From the NCBI GenBank assembly GCA_903813345.2, contig CAIIXF020000004.1, positions 24,741,985-24,805,984 of the forward strand: DNA of 64,000 bases, in the 5' to 3' direction. Positions 13,001 through 23,300 of this stretch are shown here, piece by piece. The position numbers and the translations under genes are program-made. Below the pieces are notes generated by a model. It was not told the DNA's origin, searched no databases, and saw only the letters and a list, made by a program, of their open reading frames with translations. The stretch is from Owenia fusiformis. Its lineage: Eukaryota > Annelida > Polychaeta > Sabellida > Oweniidae. Numbering within the stretch: the first letter of the stretch is position 1; every line of letters begins with the position of its first letter.

Positions 13001-13674
13001 CATTGTACAGTCATTGCCAGTTATCACAATGCAGAAAATCTCATATATCTATAGAGATTATGTACCAAAAGGGGTAAAATGGCAGGCCCATAGCCAGGGG
13101 AGATGGGGGGCAGGTTATAAGGGGGGGGGGGGGGGGGGTTCGAGCAAACTCAGGGCTCTCATTATGCTTTTGTTGAATCAGCTTGAGCTTGAATGAATAA
13201 ATACAAAATTATGTTATGTTAACAAATAAGTATGATTAATCAAGAATGAATCATATGAATACTTCCCTCAGCCTCTTACATGTAGGTTTATTGTAAAAGA
13301 ATTCCAGGATTGAACCACAGGAAGTTGTATCAAGACCTTTCCTTTTAGGGCCCTAACGGAGCCTTTTGCCCTTCCCGAATTTCAGAACAGATGAACTCAT
13401 CTCTTATGAGAGGTGGGGAGGGGGGCAAAAGCCCATAAAGGCCCAAAAAGGTCTTGATACAACTTCCTGTGGATTGAACACACCCGCAAGATACATGTAC
13501 ATACAAGATACATGGCACTCTGAATTTATTAAAGGGGGCGGACCTAATGCACTGTTTTATACCTGGTTAATAAAAACAAGATCGTTTTTTTTAGAAAATG
13601 TCTCACATACCTTTATAGCAAAGTACACACAGGAGCATTACTCGCGCAGGTAGCATCATCGTAACAGGTGTCAT
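805..13674 (-). CDS. Mucin-like type I transmembrane receptor with NPxY tail (6-exon gene)
   Basis: My model joins six minus-strand exons: 13674-13611, 10691-8481, 7820-7626, 7103-7050, 6708-6523 and 1046-805 (stop 807-805). Every junction has GT/AG and every intron is phase 1, as is usual for extracellular modular proteins; the total is 2952 nt, 983 residues. Order: short hydrophobic leader, about 736 residues of Ser/Thr/Asn-rich mucin-like sequence, about 145 residues of folded ectodomain, a transmembrane helix, and a tail of about 40 residues. I do not recognise a named orthologue. The tail motif FENPVY matches the FxNPxY clathrin-sorting signal of LDL-receptor-type proteins, so an endocytic or adhesive surface receptor is inferred. 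The leader exon is the least certain part. Extra exons inside the 5.5 kb last intron cannot be excluded, although the phases already fit. Confidence 0.72.
1047..3449. other. Last-intron sequence of the mucin-like gene, no further gene seen
   Basis: Apart from the dispersed repeat at 1181-1345 and short AGTCTAAAG-type repetition at 1400-1505, I see only AT-rich unique DNA. Short open frames here lack homology, good splice sites or start context. Confidence 0.5.
1181..1345. repeat. Dispersed repeat, copy 1 of 3 (CTCTACTWTACCTTGCATTT type)
   Basis: This block is closely similar to 59826-60040 (same orientation) and to 49398-49560 (reverse). The best preserved copy at 59.8 kb starts ACTCTACTATACC and ends GGTTAGGTATAGT, suggesting a short element with terminal inverted repeats. 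There is no coding potential. Confidence 0.75.
3450..3463 (+). promoter_or_regulatory. TATA box of the nested secreted-peptide gene
   Basis: TTTATATATAAAGG lies about 30 bp upstream of a likely start near 3485-3495 and about 125 bp before the ATG at 3586. Box, short leader and signal-peptide ORF are spaced as in a compact, strongly expressed gene. Confidence 0.55.
3586..3859 (+). CDS. Secreted peptide precursor, first exon (nested gene)
   Basis: The ATG at 3586 opens a chain with a clear signal peptide, MRSFYVLISVLFVLAITIHS, with likely cleavage near STSA/R. The mature part is acidic, then has the basic-proline stretch KPKPKPYKPKR, and later a furin-like RQSR. Dibasic and furin sites suggest a processed peptide precursor or a small cationic secreted protein; I recognise no family. 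The open frame runs to a TAG at 3865-3867, but the bases at 3860-3865 read GTGAGT, a strong donor, so the coding region probably leaves this exon in phase 1 to an exon I could not find. If unspliced, the product is 93 residues. It lies in the last intron of the mucin-like gene on the opposite strand. Confidence 0.65.
3868..6240. other. Intronic AT-rich sequence without supported gene
   Basis: It holds a partial GGCCCGTAGCC-type element (5036-5168). Open frames on both strands at 4080-4420 overlap each other and have no recognisable product. A further exon of the nested secreted-peptide gene should lie here or beyond but was not found. Confidence 0.4.
5036..5168 (-). mobile_element. CAGGCCCGTAGCC family MITE, truncated copy
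   Basis: Left end CAGGCCCGTAGCCAGG is intact. The body matches the reverse of the other copies up to the GTTTTTCACCATT-type region and then stops. Confidence 0.8.
6245..6522 (-). repeat. 23-bp tandem array starting at a splice donor
   Basis: On the minus strand the intron after exon 5 of the mucin-like gene begins GTAAATTGTCTATTTTTCAA and then repeats a TTTATTGTCTATTTCTCAAG-like unit about ten times. Confidence 0.85.
6523..6708 (-). CDS. Ectodomain exon (second half of a possible beta-sandwich domain)
   Basis: The exon encodes 61 full codons with KLVFTVKKVVTPSEKIKSVY, a Trp, then Asn-linked sequons NLT, NTT and NLT. Acceptor CTTTATAG and donor CAG/GTAAAT are clear. With the exons at 7050-7103 and 7626-7820 it makes a domain of about 145 residues. 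The pattern (YRFTLHV, a DTDGD stretch, then LVFTV and VYW) faintly recalls PLAT/LH2 beta-sandwiches, but this is a weak impression. The intron side of the donor is a 23-bp tandem array. Reading on into that intron stays open for about 60 codons and gives a very hydrophobic chain. Confidence 0.75.
6838..6980. repeat. Short tandem array, GTGACATTTGTTACAGAT units
   Basis: Five or six imperfect units of roughly 30 bp between exons 4 and 5 of the mucin-like gene. Confidence 0.75.
7050..7103 (-). CDS. Small 54-nt linker exon of the mucin-like receptor
   Basis: This short exon has acceptor TTTTTAG and donor CAG/GTAAAT and encodes GSWTPNQTPLESMPKPLT with one sequon (NQT). It enters and leaves in phase 1 and joins the flanking ectodomain exons without a frame break. 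It was placed by phase and splice sites rather than by homology. Confidence 0.65.
7154..7377. mobile_element. MITE with CAGGGTGACAC termini (mariner-like end)
   Basis: CAGGGTGACACAAAAA at the left (after TA) and GTCACCCTG at the right. The same terminus recurs singly at 27490, 34663, 59208, 60399 and 63715, so this is a family. Mariner-type ends often read CAGGGTG and prefer TA; assignment is by this likeness only. Confidence 0.6.
7626..7820 (-). CDS. Ectodomain exon following the mucin region
   Basis: 64 full codons, phase 1 at both ends, acceptor TCTCACAG and donor GAG/GTGAGT. The protein reads SNTELPLWKQQVFVNYTDW and continues with aromatic and acidic residues, including YRFTLHVQG and YDTDGDIHARFNDGEAVLEL. 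The alternating hydrophobic pattern suggests beta strands of a folded domain held above the membrane by the stalk; the acidic DTDGD stretch could bind calcium. No family is assigned with confidence. Confidence 0.75.
8135..8309 (+). mobile_element. CAGGCCCGTAGCC family MITE, full copy
   Basis: CAGGCCCGTAGCCAGG at the left and CCTGGCTACCGGCCTG at the right flank a GCAGTTTTTCACCATTTTGA body. CAGAT occurs directly outside both ends and may be a target duplication. Confidence 0.85.
8481..10691 (-). CDS. Mucin-like Ser/Thr/Asn-rich exon (736 codons)
   Basis: One long open exon on the minus strand, acceptor ATTCCAG at 10692-10693, donor AATG/GTGAGT. After MAESTQTPST the chain is almost entirely Thr, Ser, Asn, Pro and Val. 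The block at about 9880-10400 is a tandem decamer of the form TTPSTFLSNS; nearly every unit has one N-x-S/T sequon plus several O-glycosylation sites. A second block (about 9260-9560) repeats PSNVTT-type units, and the C-terminal part is TTT/EITT-rich. Such regions make stiff, heavily glycosylated stalks. The repeated DNA also creates long open frames on the plus strand, which I regard as shadows. The open frame runs upstream to 11025, but that stretch is a dispersed repeat, so I start the exon at the acceptor. Confidence 0.85.
9880..10400 (-). repeat. Coding 30-bp minisatellite (10-residue mucin repeat)
   Basis: About 17 units of 30 bp in the mucin exon, each coding a variant of TTPSTFLSNS. 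Unit length is a multiple of three and variation is mainly at the Pro-Ser and Leu/Pro positions, so the N-x-T sequon is kept in nearly all units. Copy number is likely to vary between alleles. Confidence 0.9.
10810..11012. repeat. Dispersed inverted-repeat element, copy shared with 45.05-45.29 kb
   Basis: TTATTGAATGATTTGAA, ATATATTCTG, TTTTCTGTATTG and CAATACAGATTGG segments occur in the same order or inverted at 45050-45295. It explains the open frame upstream of the mucin exon. Confidence 0.7.
11042..11293. mobile_element. 252-bp MITE with TGAGCCTGGCCATAGG termini
   Basis: TGAGCCTGGCCATAGGAAAA at the left is matched in reverse by TTTTCCTGTGGCCTGGCTCA at the right (about 30-bp imperfect TIRs). 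There is no coding capacity. Confidence 0.8.
11740..12235. repeat. Imperfect tandem repeat of about 130 bp, four copies
   Basis: Units share CTACATGCCTGTTTATGTAA, TTCCTTGC and TTTCTCTCTA blocks, with increasing divergence at the ends. It lies in intron 1 of the mucin-like gene. Confidence 0.75.
13316..13471. mobile_element. 156-bp hAT-type MITE with exact 8-bp target duplication
   Basis: CACAGGAAGTTGTATCAAGA at the left and its complement TCTTGATACAACTTCCTGTG at the right form TIRs. GATTGAAC lies immediately outside both ends (13308-13315 and 13472-13479). An 8-bp duplication is the signature of hAT transposases, so this is probably a non-autonomous hAT element. Confidence 0.88.
13611..13674 (-). 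CDS. Probable first coding exon (signal peptide) of the mucin-like receptor
   Basis: ATG at 13674-13672 opens 21 codons, MTPVTMMLPARVMLLCVLCY plus K, and then a GTATGT donor. The phase-1 end joins the acceptor at 10691 to give a Gly before MAEST. The stretch MMLPARVMLLCVLCY is a plausible but not strong hydrophobic signal core. Placement rests on phase, donor quality, hydrophobicity and the divergent arrangement with the RASA gene; no homology supports it. Confidence 0.45.
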
Positions 13675-14298
13675 GTCATGGAAAACAATTCATCACTCTA
13701 TATCCAACTTCATTTTAGTTCTACTGATCCATATGTTTATACCCCTGTTGTCATTTTATAATGTTTACTTTAGCCTACGTCTAAATGAGCGTGTAATAAA
13801 GTCATTGTAAGTCTGAGTCACGATGAACTTGTAATCAACATCTCGGTTCCAGGTGACAACACCTGAAAAGAAAATTGCAAATTTCTAACCCTGGATTGTG
13901 AAATTTTCAAACATACGATCTATGTCAAACTTTTACATGATCTTTATTGATATGAACTTTACACCCGTAACCGGGAAATATGATTGAAATTTACCTACTT
14001 TTGTCACAGATTCGCAGAAATGTGAAACAATTTCACAGATGTCAATTTGTCATCGGGTTATTACTAAATGTAAAACGCAGGTGCGAATGTGAGAAGAAAC
14101 GAAAACATTAAGTTTTGTTTACCTCATTTGTCAAACAGTCAAATTGTACAATATACAATTGTACACTTTTTCAAGTATTTCGTAACCAAAAACTTTTGTA
14201 ATAAATATAAATCAATTAACAATAAAAGCATCTGAGAATGTTCTTGGTTTGTTGTTATAAGGGGTCTTAAACTCAGGTAGGTCAAGGTCACAGAAAAA
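13675..14298. promoter_or_regulatory. Shared divergent promoter region between mucin-like receptor and RASA gene
   Basis: 624 bp separate the two divergent ATGs. The RASA side has TTATAAGG at about 14255 and, at 14279-14290, AGGTCA followed directly by AGGTCA, which includes TCAAGGTCA, the extended half-site bound by ERR/NR5A-type nuclear receptors. I see no obvious CpG island. Transcription starts cannot be fixed from sequence, and the site is a motif match only. Confidence 0.4.
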
Positions 14299-14347
14299 AT
14301 GGAAAATGAAGCTGTCAAAATTGAAGAAACTCTGCGCGTGAAAATAG
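14299..14347 (+). CDS. RASA3: RASA exon 1 (start codon)
   Basis: ATG at 14299 encodes [16 protein letters not shown] and ends in phase 1 at donor GTATGT. Joined to 26702 it gives VKIGEAKDL, which lines up with the start of the first C2 domain in the family (RIGEAKNL in vertebrates). The in-frame TAG just upstream fixes this as the first Met. The following intron is 12.35 kb. Confidence 0.88.
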
Positions 14348-17300
14348 GTATGTATGAGTATGTTCTAACACAAAATGTTGACAGGTGTAAGGCAAGAATA
14401 TATATTGATCAATGAGATGTCATTAGGTACACAGGAGACAGGTTACCTAATAAAGGAAGATAGAGTCTAGATATCATTATCTCTTATCTAAACAAGGACT
14501 GAAACTGAGGCAAGTCTACCCTGGAAATCAGCTCTGAAATAACAATTACTGCATGTCAAGCCGTCATTCAATGCTAATTTTGTAGAAAACAGATCTGTCC
14601 ATCCTTATGTGAGTTTTTCCCATAAAGATGCTTGATTAAGTAGAAATTCATCAAATTATACCCCTAGAATATCAAAGTTCAACTGTACATCAATCGCGTG
14701 AGGAAAAAAAACAAATCCATTCTTCACCTTCTGTTCACAAACCCTTCTTCTTCTTCTTGGAAAAGTTGTCCCTCATTTGACTAACAGCAAATGTGTATGC
14801 TTATGCAGCAATATATGTTAGTTTAGAAAATGATTAATTACAATCTTACCTGTACTTCACAGAAACATCCTAAGTATGAAAATATTTCACTAAAAATACA
14901 TGCTTCCATTTTGTCACATGTTCATAATAATTTACATATTGACCATGTGATGTTGACAGGGAGTGTAAATGCACCTAGCGTACAGGAAATATGTTATGAT
15001 ATTTATTAAGAAATTAGGTATGGTAATCATTATTAATTAAGTATTAAGCCCCCAACCCACTTCACAAAGTTCATGAAGTACCAAGGAAAGACCAAATATT
15101 AAATAAATTAGAAAAATTTGAATTTCCCAAAAAATCAAGTGTGCGATAATAGAGTCTCTGAAACATTAAATTTTTCCTTCATTAACTTATTACATACATT
15201 ATTTTTAGATAATATTAGTTTGATATGGTGTGGAAAGCACACAATGATAGATAATTATCGGGAGTATGCATTGAAAATTACAAAATATGTCACTTTTGCC
15301 ATGTTTCAGAGGCTCTATTATCGCCCACTTGATTTTTTGGGGAATTCAAATTTTTCTAATTTATTTAATATTTGGTCTTTCCTTGGTACTTCATGAACTT
15401 TGTGAAGTGGGTTGGGGGCTTAATACTTAATGCTTAATTAATAATGATTACCATACCTAATTTCTTAATAAATATCATAACATATTTCCTGTACGCTAGG
15501 TGCGTTTACACTCCCTGTCAACATCACATGGTCAATATGTAAATTATTATGAACATGTGACAAAATGGAAGCATGTATTTTTAGTGAAATATTTTCATAC
15601 TTAGGATGTTTCTGTGAAGTACAGGTAAGATTGTAATTAATCATTTTCTAAACTAACATATATTGCTGCATTAACATACACATTTGCTGTAAGTCAAATG
15701 AGGGACAACTTTTCCAAGAAGAAGAAGAAGGGTTTGTGAACAGAAGGTGAAGAATGGATTTGTTTTTTTTCCTCACGCGATTGATGTACAGTTGAACTTT
15801 GATATTCTAGGGGTATAATTTGATGAATTTCTACTTAATCAAGCATCTTTATGGGAAAAACTCACATGTAGAAGGATGGACAGATCTGTTTTCTACAAAA
15901 TCAGCATTGAATGACGGCTTGACATGCAGTAATTGTTATTTCAGAGCTGATTTCAGCCAGGGTAGACTTGCCTCAGTTTCAGTCCTTGTTTAGATAAGAG
16001 ATAATGATATCTATCTTCCTTTTCAGGTAACCTGTCTCCTATGATTAGGTATCCTGATCCAAATCAAGTTTGAATTGATCATGGTCGATGATGATGGTGT
16101 TCAAAATATTTTTCATCATTCACTTTCACTTTTGACTTTAGCTTTTAGGGTATGAACATGATTCATAGATTTACTGTTCCTGTCAAAAATGTATATTGGA
16201 GGTTATCGCATCCTACGAATCCTTTAGATTGTGGTCATACGCGCCAATCATTGGTCAGTCAATGTTTTTACAAAGTTGGAGAAAATACTACCATGGGCTT
16301 TCAACTAGCTAGTTGAAAGCCCATGATACTACGCATTGCACACCTAAATGACCTACCTCGATACATTCCTTAGTATTTTAGAATTCTTTTTATGTAGTTG
16401 AATCGCCAATTGTATGGGTTTATCGGCAGAACGAAGAGGTTTTCATTTTTGATAGCAATATTTGCGTGTAATATTCAACTTATTTCAACCGTCAAATTCC
16501 TCCATTCAGTTCCCGGCATGCACCAGTCATAAGGGAAATCCCTGGGGAATTCCCCTTCCGACATTTTGAAAATTGCTGACATATTTCCGATGTAAAAACT
16601 AAAATCTCTTCGTTCTGCCGATAAACTCATACAATTGGTGATCTAACAACATAAAAAGAATTCTAAAATACTAAGGAATGTATCGAGGTAGGTCATTTAG
16701 GTGTGCAATGCGTAGTATCTTCTCCAACTTTGTAAAAACATTGACTGATCAATGATTCGCGCGTACGACCACAATCTAAAGTGGTCGTAGAATTCGATAA
16801 TATTGAAGGTTTTTATCTCATACAGTAGCCCCCAGGCCTGGTCCATAGAACATCACAAATATATTTTGCCATTTGAATATTAGACTACCTGAAACCAAAT
16901 TTTCTCCATGGCCAAAACTTCAAATATTCAGGAGTAAATATGTGAGTTCCTATGACAAAGGGGTATAATGTGGATGCAATTTCATATCGATTTTTGAGAA
17001 ATTTTGACATATCGGGTAATTTCAACACATTGTTGTTTATTTGCTCTAATATCTGATCTAGCGGGAAGCCATTTCTTTTCTATTCTTGCATCGAGCTAGT
17101 TCAACAAGTTAAACCCAATTCGTCTTAATTCATTGATCTGATTTTGATTTTGATTTTTATCGGTTTAACTGCCATGCTATCTATACGTTCAACACCAGTT
17201 TTAGATCAATTGAAACCAATTTTCCTGATAATATATGAAAGATACTTGACGATAAAATAGAAAGTTGTAGAAACACCCTACATCAAATGATTCCACATAA

Positions 17301-20300
17301 TATTTTTGCATTAAATGTTCATTTATAAGAATTATAAATAACAAAGCTATTCTAACCGATTTCTGAAATTAATTTTTTCATCTTAAAATCCGAAAAAACG
17401 AAACTTTAATGGCAGTGAAACAAAATTGTTGTAAACTGATAATTATTATCACCATTACTGGTTTAATTATTAATAATATAAATTTGGAGGATAACATGAC
17501 TCTTTGATTTATTCATAAAGCGCATGTACATGTATGTACCCAAACTCCCATGCAGTGTCTCAAATTTGGTGAAAATAGTTCCCCTTTTCATCATAGATAT
17601 GGTCAATTTTCACACAACTTATAAAATACATGTATGTATTCATTTATGTTCCCCAATCATTATTTTATCAAAATATTTCAAAATTAATGAAATATGAGAA
17701 GAAATCCCTGCGGAAGGGATTTGGAGTAAAAGTTGTGTTGATAATAGTTTACAGTTTACTGCACGTGTTGTTTATTAGTTAATACGCACAATCCACCAAT
17801 GAAATTGTCTAAATTTTACAATCACGCGACCTGAACATGGGACTAGAACCAATCACGTCAATTGTTTATGCGAAGTTGTCATGCTTACGTTGAGATAACT
17901 GCCAGCCGCAGTGAAATGTTAAAGACTAGCACTGCCACAGAGTTCGGTATATACCCAAAGTAGTTATTATATATTGCAAACCTACTGTTACTGTATACCA
18001 GGAGACCAGTTTTGTTCATTGTCATCAACGCCAACATCATTTTGCACAAATTGCCATTTCAATGTTACGTGAACTGATTTTTCAAAAGCTGTCTCCAATT
18101 GTTTCGAAATTATACACCTTTTTGCCTTAATATCCAAATGATGAAAATGATATCTATGAGTGTCCCACCAATAACCCCCTCTATATTTTGACATTACACC
18201 TTTTTGCCTTAATATCCGAATGACGAAAATGATATCTATGAGCGTCCCACCAATAACCCCCTCTATATTTTGACATTACACCATTTTGCCTTAATATAGG
18301 AATGACGAAAATGATATCTATGAGCATCACACCAATAACCACCTCAATATTTTGACATTACACCATTTTGCCTTAATATCCGAATGACGAAAATGATATC
18401 TATGAGCGTCCCACCAATAACCCCCTCTATATTTTGACATTACACCATTTTGCCTTAATATAGGAATGACGAAAATGATATCTATGAGTGTCCCACCAAT
18501 AACCCCCTCAATATTTTGACATTACACCATTTTGCCTTAATATCCGAATGACGAAAATGATATCTATGAGTGTCCCACCAATAACCCCCTCTATATTTTG
18601 ACATTACACCATTTTGCCTTAATATCCGAATGACGAAAATGATATCTATGAGCGTCCCACCAATAACCACCTCAATATTTTGACATTACACCCTTTTGCC
18701 TTAATATCCGAATGACGAAAATGATATCTATGAGCATCACACCAATAACCACCTCTATATTTTGACATTACACCCTTTTGCCTTAATATCCGAATGACGA
18801 AAATGATATCTATGAGCATCACACCAATAACCACCTCAATATTTTGACATTACACCCTTTTGCCTTAATATCCGAATGACGAAAATGATATCTATGAGTG
18901 TCCCACCAATAACCACCTCAATATTTTGACATTACACCCTTTTGCCTTAATATCCGAATGATGAAAATGATATCTATGAGCGTCCTACCAATAACCACCT
19001 CTATATTTTGACATTACACCTTTTTGCCTTAATATCCGAATGACGAAAATGATATCTATGAGTGTCCCACCAATAACCCCCTCTATATTTTGACATTACA
19101 CCTTTTTGCCTTAATATCCGAATGACGAAAATGATATCTATGAGCATCACACCAATAACCACCTCAATATTTTGACATTACACCCTTTTGCCTTAATATC
19201 CGAATGACGAAAATGATATCTATGAGCATCACACCAATAACCACCTCAATATTTTGACATTACACCATTTTGCCTTAATATAGGAATGACGAAAATGATA
19301 TCTATGAGCATCACACCAATAACCACCTCAATATTTTGACATAACATCATTTTGCCTTAATATCCGAATGACGAAAATGATATCTATGAGCATCACACCA
19401 ATAACCACCTCAATATTTTGACATTACACCCTTTTGCCTTAATATCCGAATGACGAAAATGATATCTATGATATTGGATGTTTTATCTGATATACTAATT
19501 AGTTCAAAATAATATTTTACAACAGGAACATTTTCTTTTTTATTTAGTTTATTGTTCAATTCATTAATTTATGCATGTATACAAAGAATTACAATTGATT
19601 TGGTAACATTACAATTGATGTGGTAACATTACAATTGATGTGGTAACATTGCAATTGATGTGGTAACATTACAATTGATGTGGTAACATTACAATTGATG
19701 TGGTAACATTGCAATTGATGTGGTAACATTACAATTGATGTGGTAACATTACAATAACCTCTAGAAAAGAGAAAATACATCTTAACACCTTACCATTTAC
19801 ACCAAAGCAAATGAAGATAAGAGATACAAGGGTTGTTCAAAAAGGTTTGCACAATTATGTCTTTTCAATTAAGACTTTTCGAACGACCCTTGTACATGTA
19901 CATTGTGTAGTACAATTCTTTCTGATCAATTAGATAACAGACTTGTTATTTGAATTAATATTAATTCATCACAATTGGATCCAGTTATCAGTTATATGAA
20001 TTAAAGGATTATATATTTGGTGTCAAAGATAATATGAGGTAATCAACACTATAAGAGAGATACATCTAGTCTTTTGAACCTTAGACAGAAATGTCACTTG
20101 AATGGCATTAGAGGATTATATAATCCCTTATTTTCTTAAATTCATCCTTGTTGCAACTTATGTTTAGTAAATTAGAAATGAATTATAGGCAATCCAGTAT
20201 GTGCGTGGGGAATTTTTTTAAATTGAAGAGGCAGTCATTTTGAATGTTTTTCTTGAAATATCAGCATTTCCTGGAGTTACCATTGGTCTCTTACCAGGTT

Positions 20301-23300
20301 TACTTAAAGAAGACAATGTTATGATACTTTCCTGAAAAAATCAAGGAATTACACACATGTCTTCCTTTTTAATTTTGCACCAGAAAATAACATGGGCAGG
20401 TATTGTATACCTTACATGTATGTTATAGACAGTACAATTTAATCCAAAGATTACAGATATAAACGTTGTTTGTTATAGACAGTACAATTTAATCCAAAGA
20501 TTACTGATATAAACGTTGTTTGTTATAGACAGTACAATTTAATCCAAAGATTACTGATATAAACGTTGTTTGTTATAGACAGTACAATTTAATCCAAAGA
20601 TTACTGATATAAACGTTGTTTGTTATAGACAGTACAATTTAATCCAAAGATTAGTGATATAAATGTTGTTTGTTATAGACAGTACAATTTAATCCAAAGA
20701 TTACAGATATAAACATTGTTTGTTATTGACAGTTCAATTTAATCCAAAGATTGTCTTACTTCTACTGGTCTGATCACATATAAGGCCCGTAGCCAGGGGG
20801 GCAAAATATTTTTCAAAATCATGCAGTTTTTCACCATTCTGAGCACGTTCACTTGATTTTGGTCATATTTGGGCGAAAGTTGTTGATAGTGAACCACCCT
20901 GGAATTTTTCAAAAAGTGAACAAAATTGGCAAATCCTGGCTATGGGCCTGCATATTAATACAAGTAGGATTTTTCCATCATCCATACTACACAAAACTTG
21001 AATTTTAATACAAGTCTTATACAAAAGTACTCCTGTACTGCAGGAACTCCCCCCCCCCCCTTATTCTTATAAATCATTGTCTTTATGTAAGAATATCATA
21101 CTTATGTAAGTATATTGGTTATATGAGAATAATAAACATGCTATAAGTGAGTTGCCAAATCTCTCTTATATCATGTTTATATTTTACTTATTTCTTCTCT
21201 CAGATTCTCAAACGTCATATTTGTAATTCTAATCCCCAGTATCCCCAACATAGATCTAACTTACTGATAAATGTTTTACAACAAAGATCATATTTCTAAC
21301 TTCTCTAACCAGTATGTATATTAAAATGTATGGCAGTTTCTCCAGTATGAATCATATGAAGTTTTCTAAGATTAGACTTTGTAATGAATGTCTTAAGACA
21401 GATATCACATTTGAAATTCCTCTCTCCAGTATGAATTATATGATGTTTTCTAAGGTCAGACTTTGTAATGAAAGTATCTAGACAAACATCACATTTGAAA
21501 TTCTTCTCTCCAGTATGTATCTTAGAATGTGTTACAAGGGTAGTTTTTTGTTTGAATGTCTTGAGACAAACATCTCATTTGAAAGTCCTCTCTCCAGTAT
21601 GTTTATTAGAATGTATTTCAAGGGTTGATTTGTGTTTAAATGTCTTTAGACAAACATCACATTTGAAATTTTTTCTTCAGTATGTACCTTAGAATTTGTT
21701 GTAAGATAAGATTTTCTGTAAAATGTCTTTGAACAGACAGCGCATTTGAGAATCTTCTCTCCAGTATGTATATTATAATATAATACAAGAGAAGATTTTT
21801 GTGTAAATGTCTTAAGATAAACATAACATTTGAAATTCCTCTCTCCAATATGTATCTTATAATGTCTTACGAGACTAGATTTACATTTAAATGTCTTTAG
21901 ACAAACATCACATTTGAAATTCCTCTCTCCAGTATGTATCTTAGAATGTGTTACAAGATTAGACTTATGGTTAAACATCTTTAGACAAACATCACATTGG
22001 AATTTCCTCTCACCTGTATGTATCCTAGAATGTGTTTTAAGCGTAAATTTTCTGTTAAATGTCTTTAAACAGACATCACATTTGAAATTCCTCTCTCCAG
22101 TATGTATCGTAGAATGTGTTACAAGATGAGATTTATGGCTAAATGTCTTAAGACAAACATCACATTTGAAAATCCTCTCTCCAGTATGTATATTAGAATG
22201 CACTACAAGAGAAGATTTATGTTTGAATGTCTTAAGACAAACATTACATTTGAATTGTCTGTCTTCGGTATGTACCTTAGAATGTGATGCAAGGCTAGAT
22301 TCTCGATTAAATGTCTTTAAATAGACATCACATTTGAAAATCCTCTCTCCAGTATGTATCATAGAGTGTGTTACAAGGTGAGATTTGCATTTAAATGTCT
22401 TAAGACAAACATCACATTTGAAATGTCTTTGTTCGGTATGTACCTTAGAATGTGATGCAAGGCTAGATTCTCGATTAAATGTCTTTAAACAGATATCACA
22501 TTTGAAAATCCATTTTCACCAGAGCTCATTATAGCTCCATTTTCACTAGAGCTCATTACAGGTCCATTTTTACAAGAGTTCATTACAGGTCCATTTTCAC
22601 TAGAGCTCATTACAGGTCCATTTTCACTAGAGCTCATAATAGCTCCATTTTCACTAGAGCTTATTACAGGTTCATTTTCACTAGAGCTCATTACAGGTCC
22701 ATTTTCACTAGACCGCATTACAGCTCCATTTTCACTAAAGCTACAGCTCCATTTTCACTAGAGCTCGTTAAAGCTCCATTTTTACTGTCACTAGTAATTG
22801 TGTCATGCTGATCCATATCTTCTTTCATATTAAGCTTGAACTTATTACAAATTACTAACTCCCAACACATGCATTAGAATATTTTTTTTGAGTTGTGTTC
22901 CCAGTTAGTATATCCTAGTATGAACAGCTTATTTTGACATTTGACGATTTGAAATCCTGTATGAATTTCCTTCCCGTAGTTTAAGTCTTTGGTATTTTTG
23001 TAGATCCAGTAAAGATCACTAGTAATTGGAATCTAAATGAAATCAATAGATCAGAAGTCCTTTGACTGGTATTTATTGCAGGATCAAAAGTCACTCACAT
23101 TTATTTCAAATCAAATGTCACTAGTATTCATTGCAGGGTCAGAAATCACTGGTATTTGTTTCAGGATCAGAAGTCACTGGTATTTCTCGAAGGATCAGAA
23201 GTCACTGGTATTTATCCCAGGATCAGAAGTCACTGGTATTATTGTAGAATCAGAAGTCATTGTATTTATTATAATATCAAAAGTCACTGGTATTTATTGC

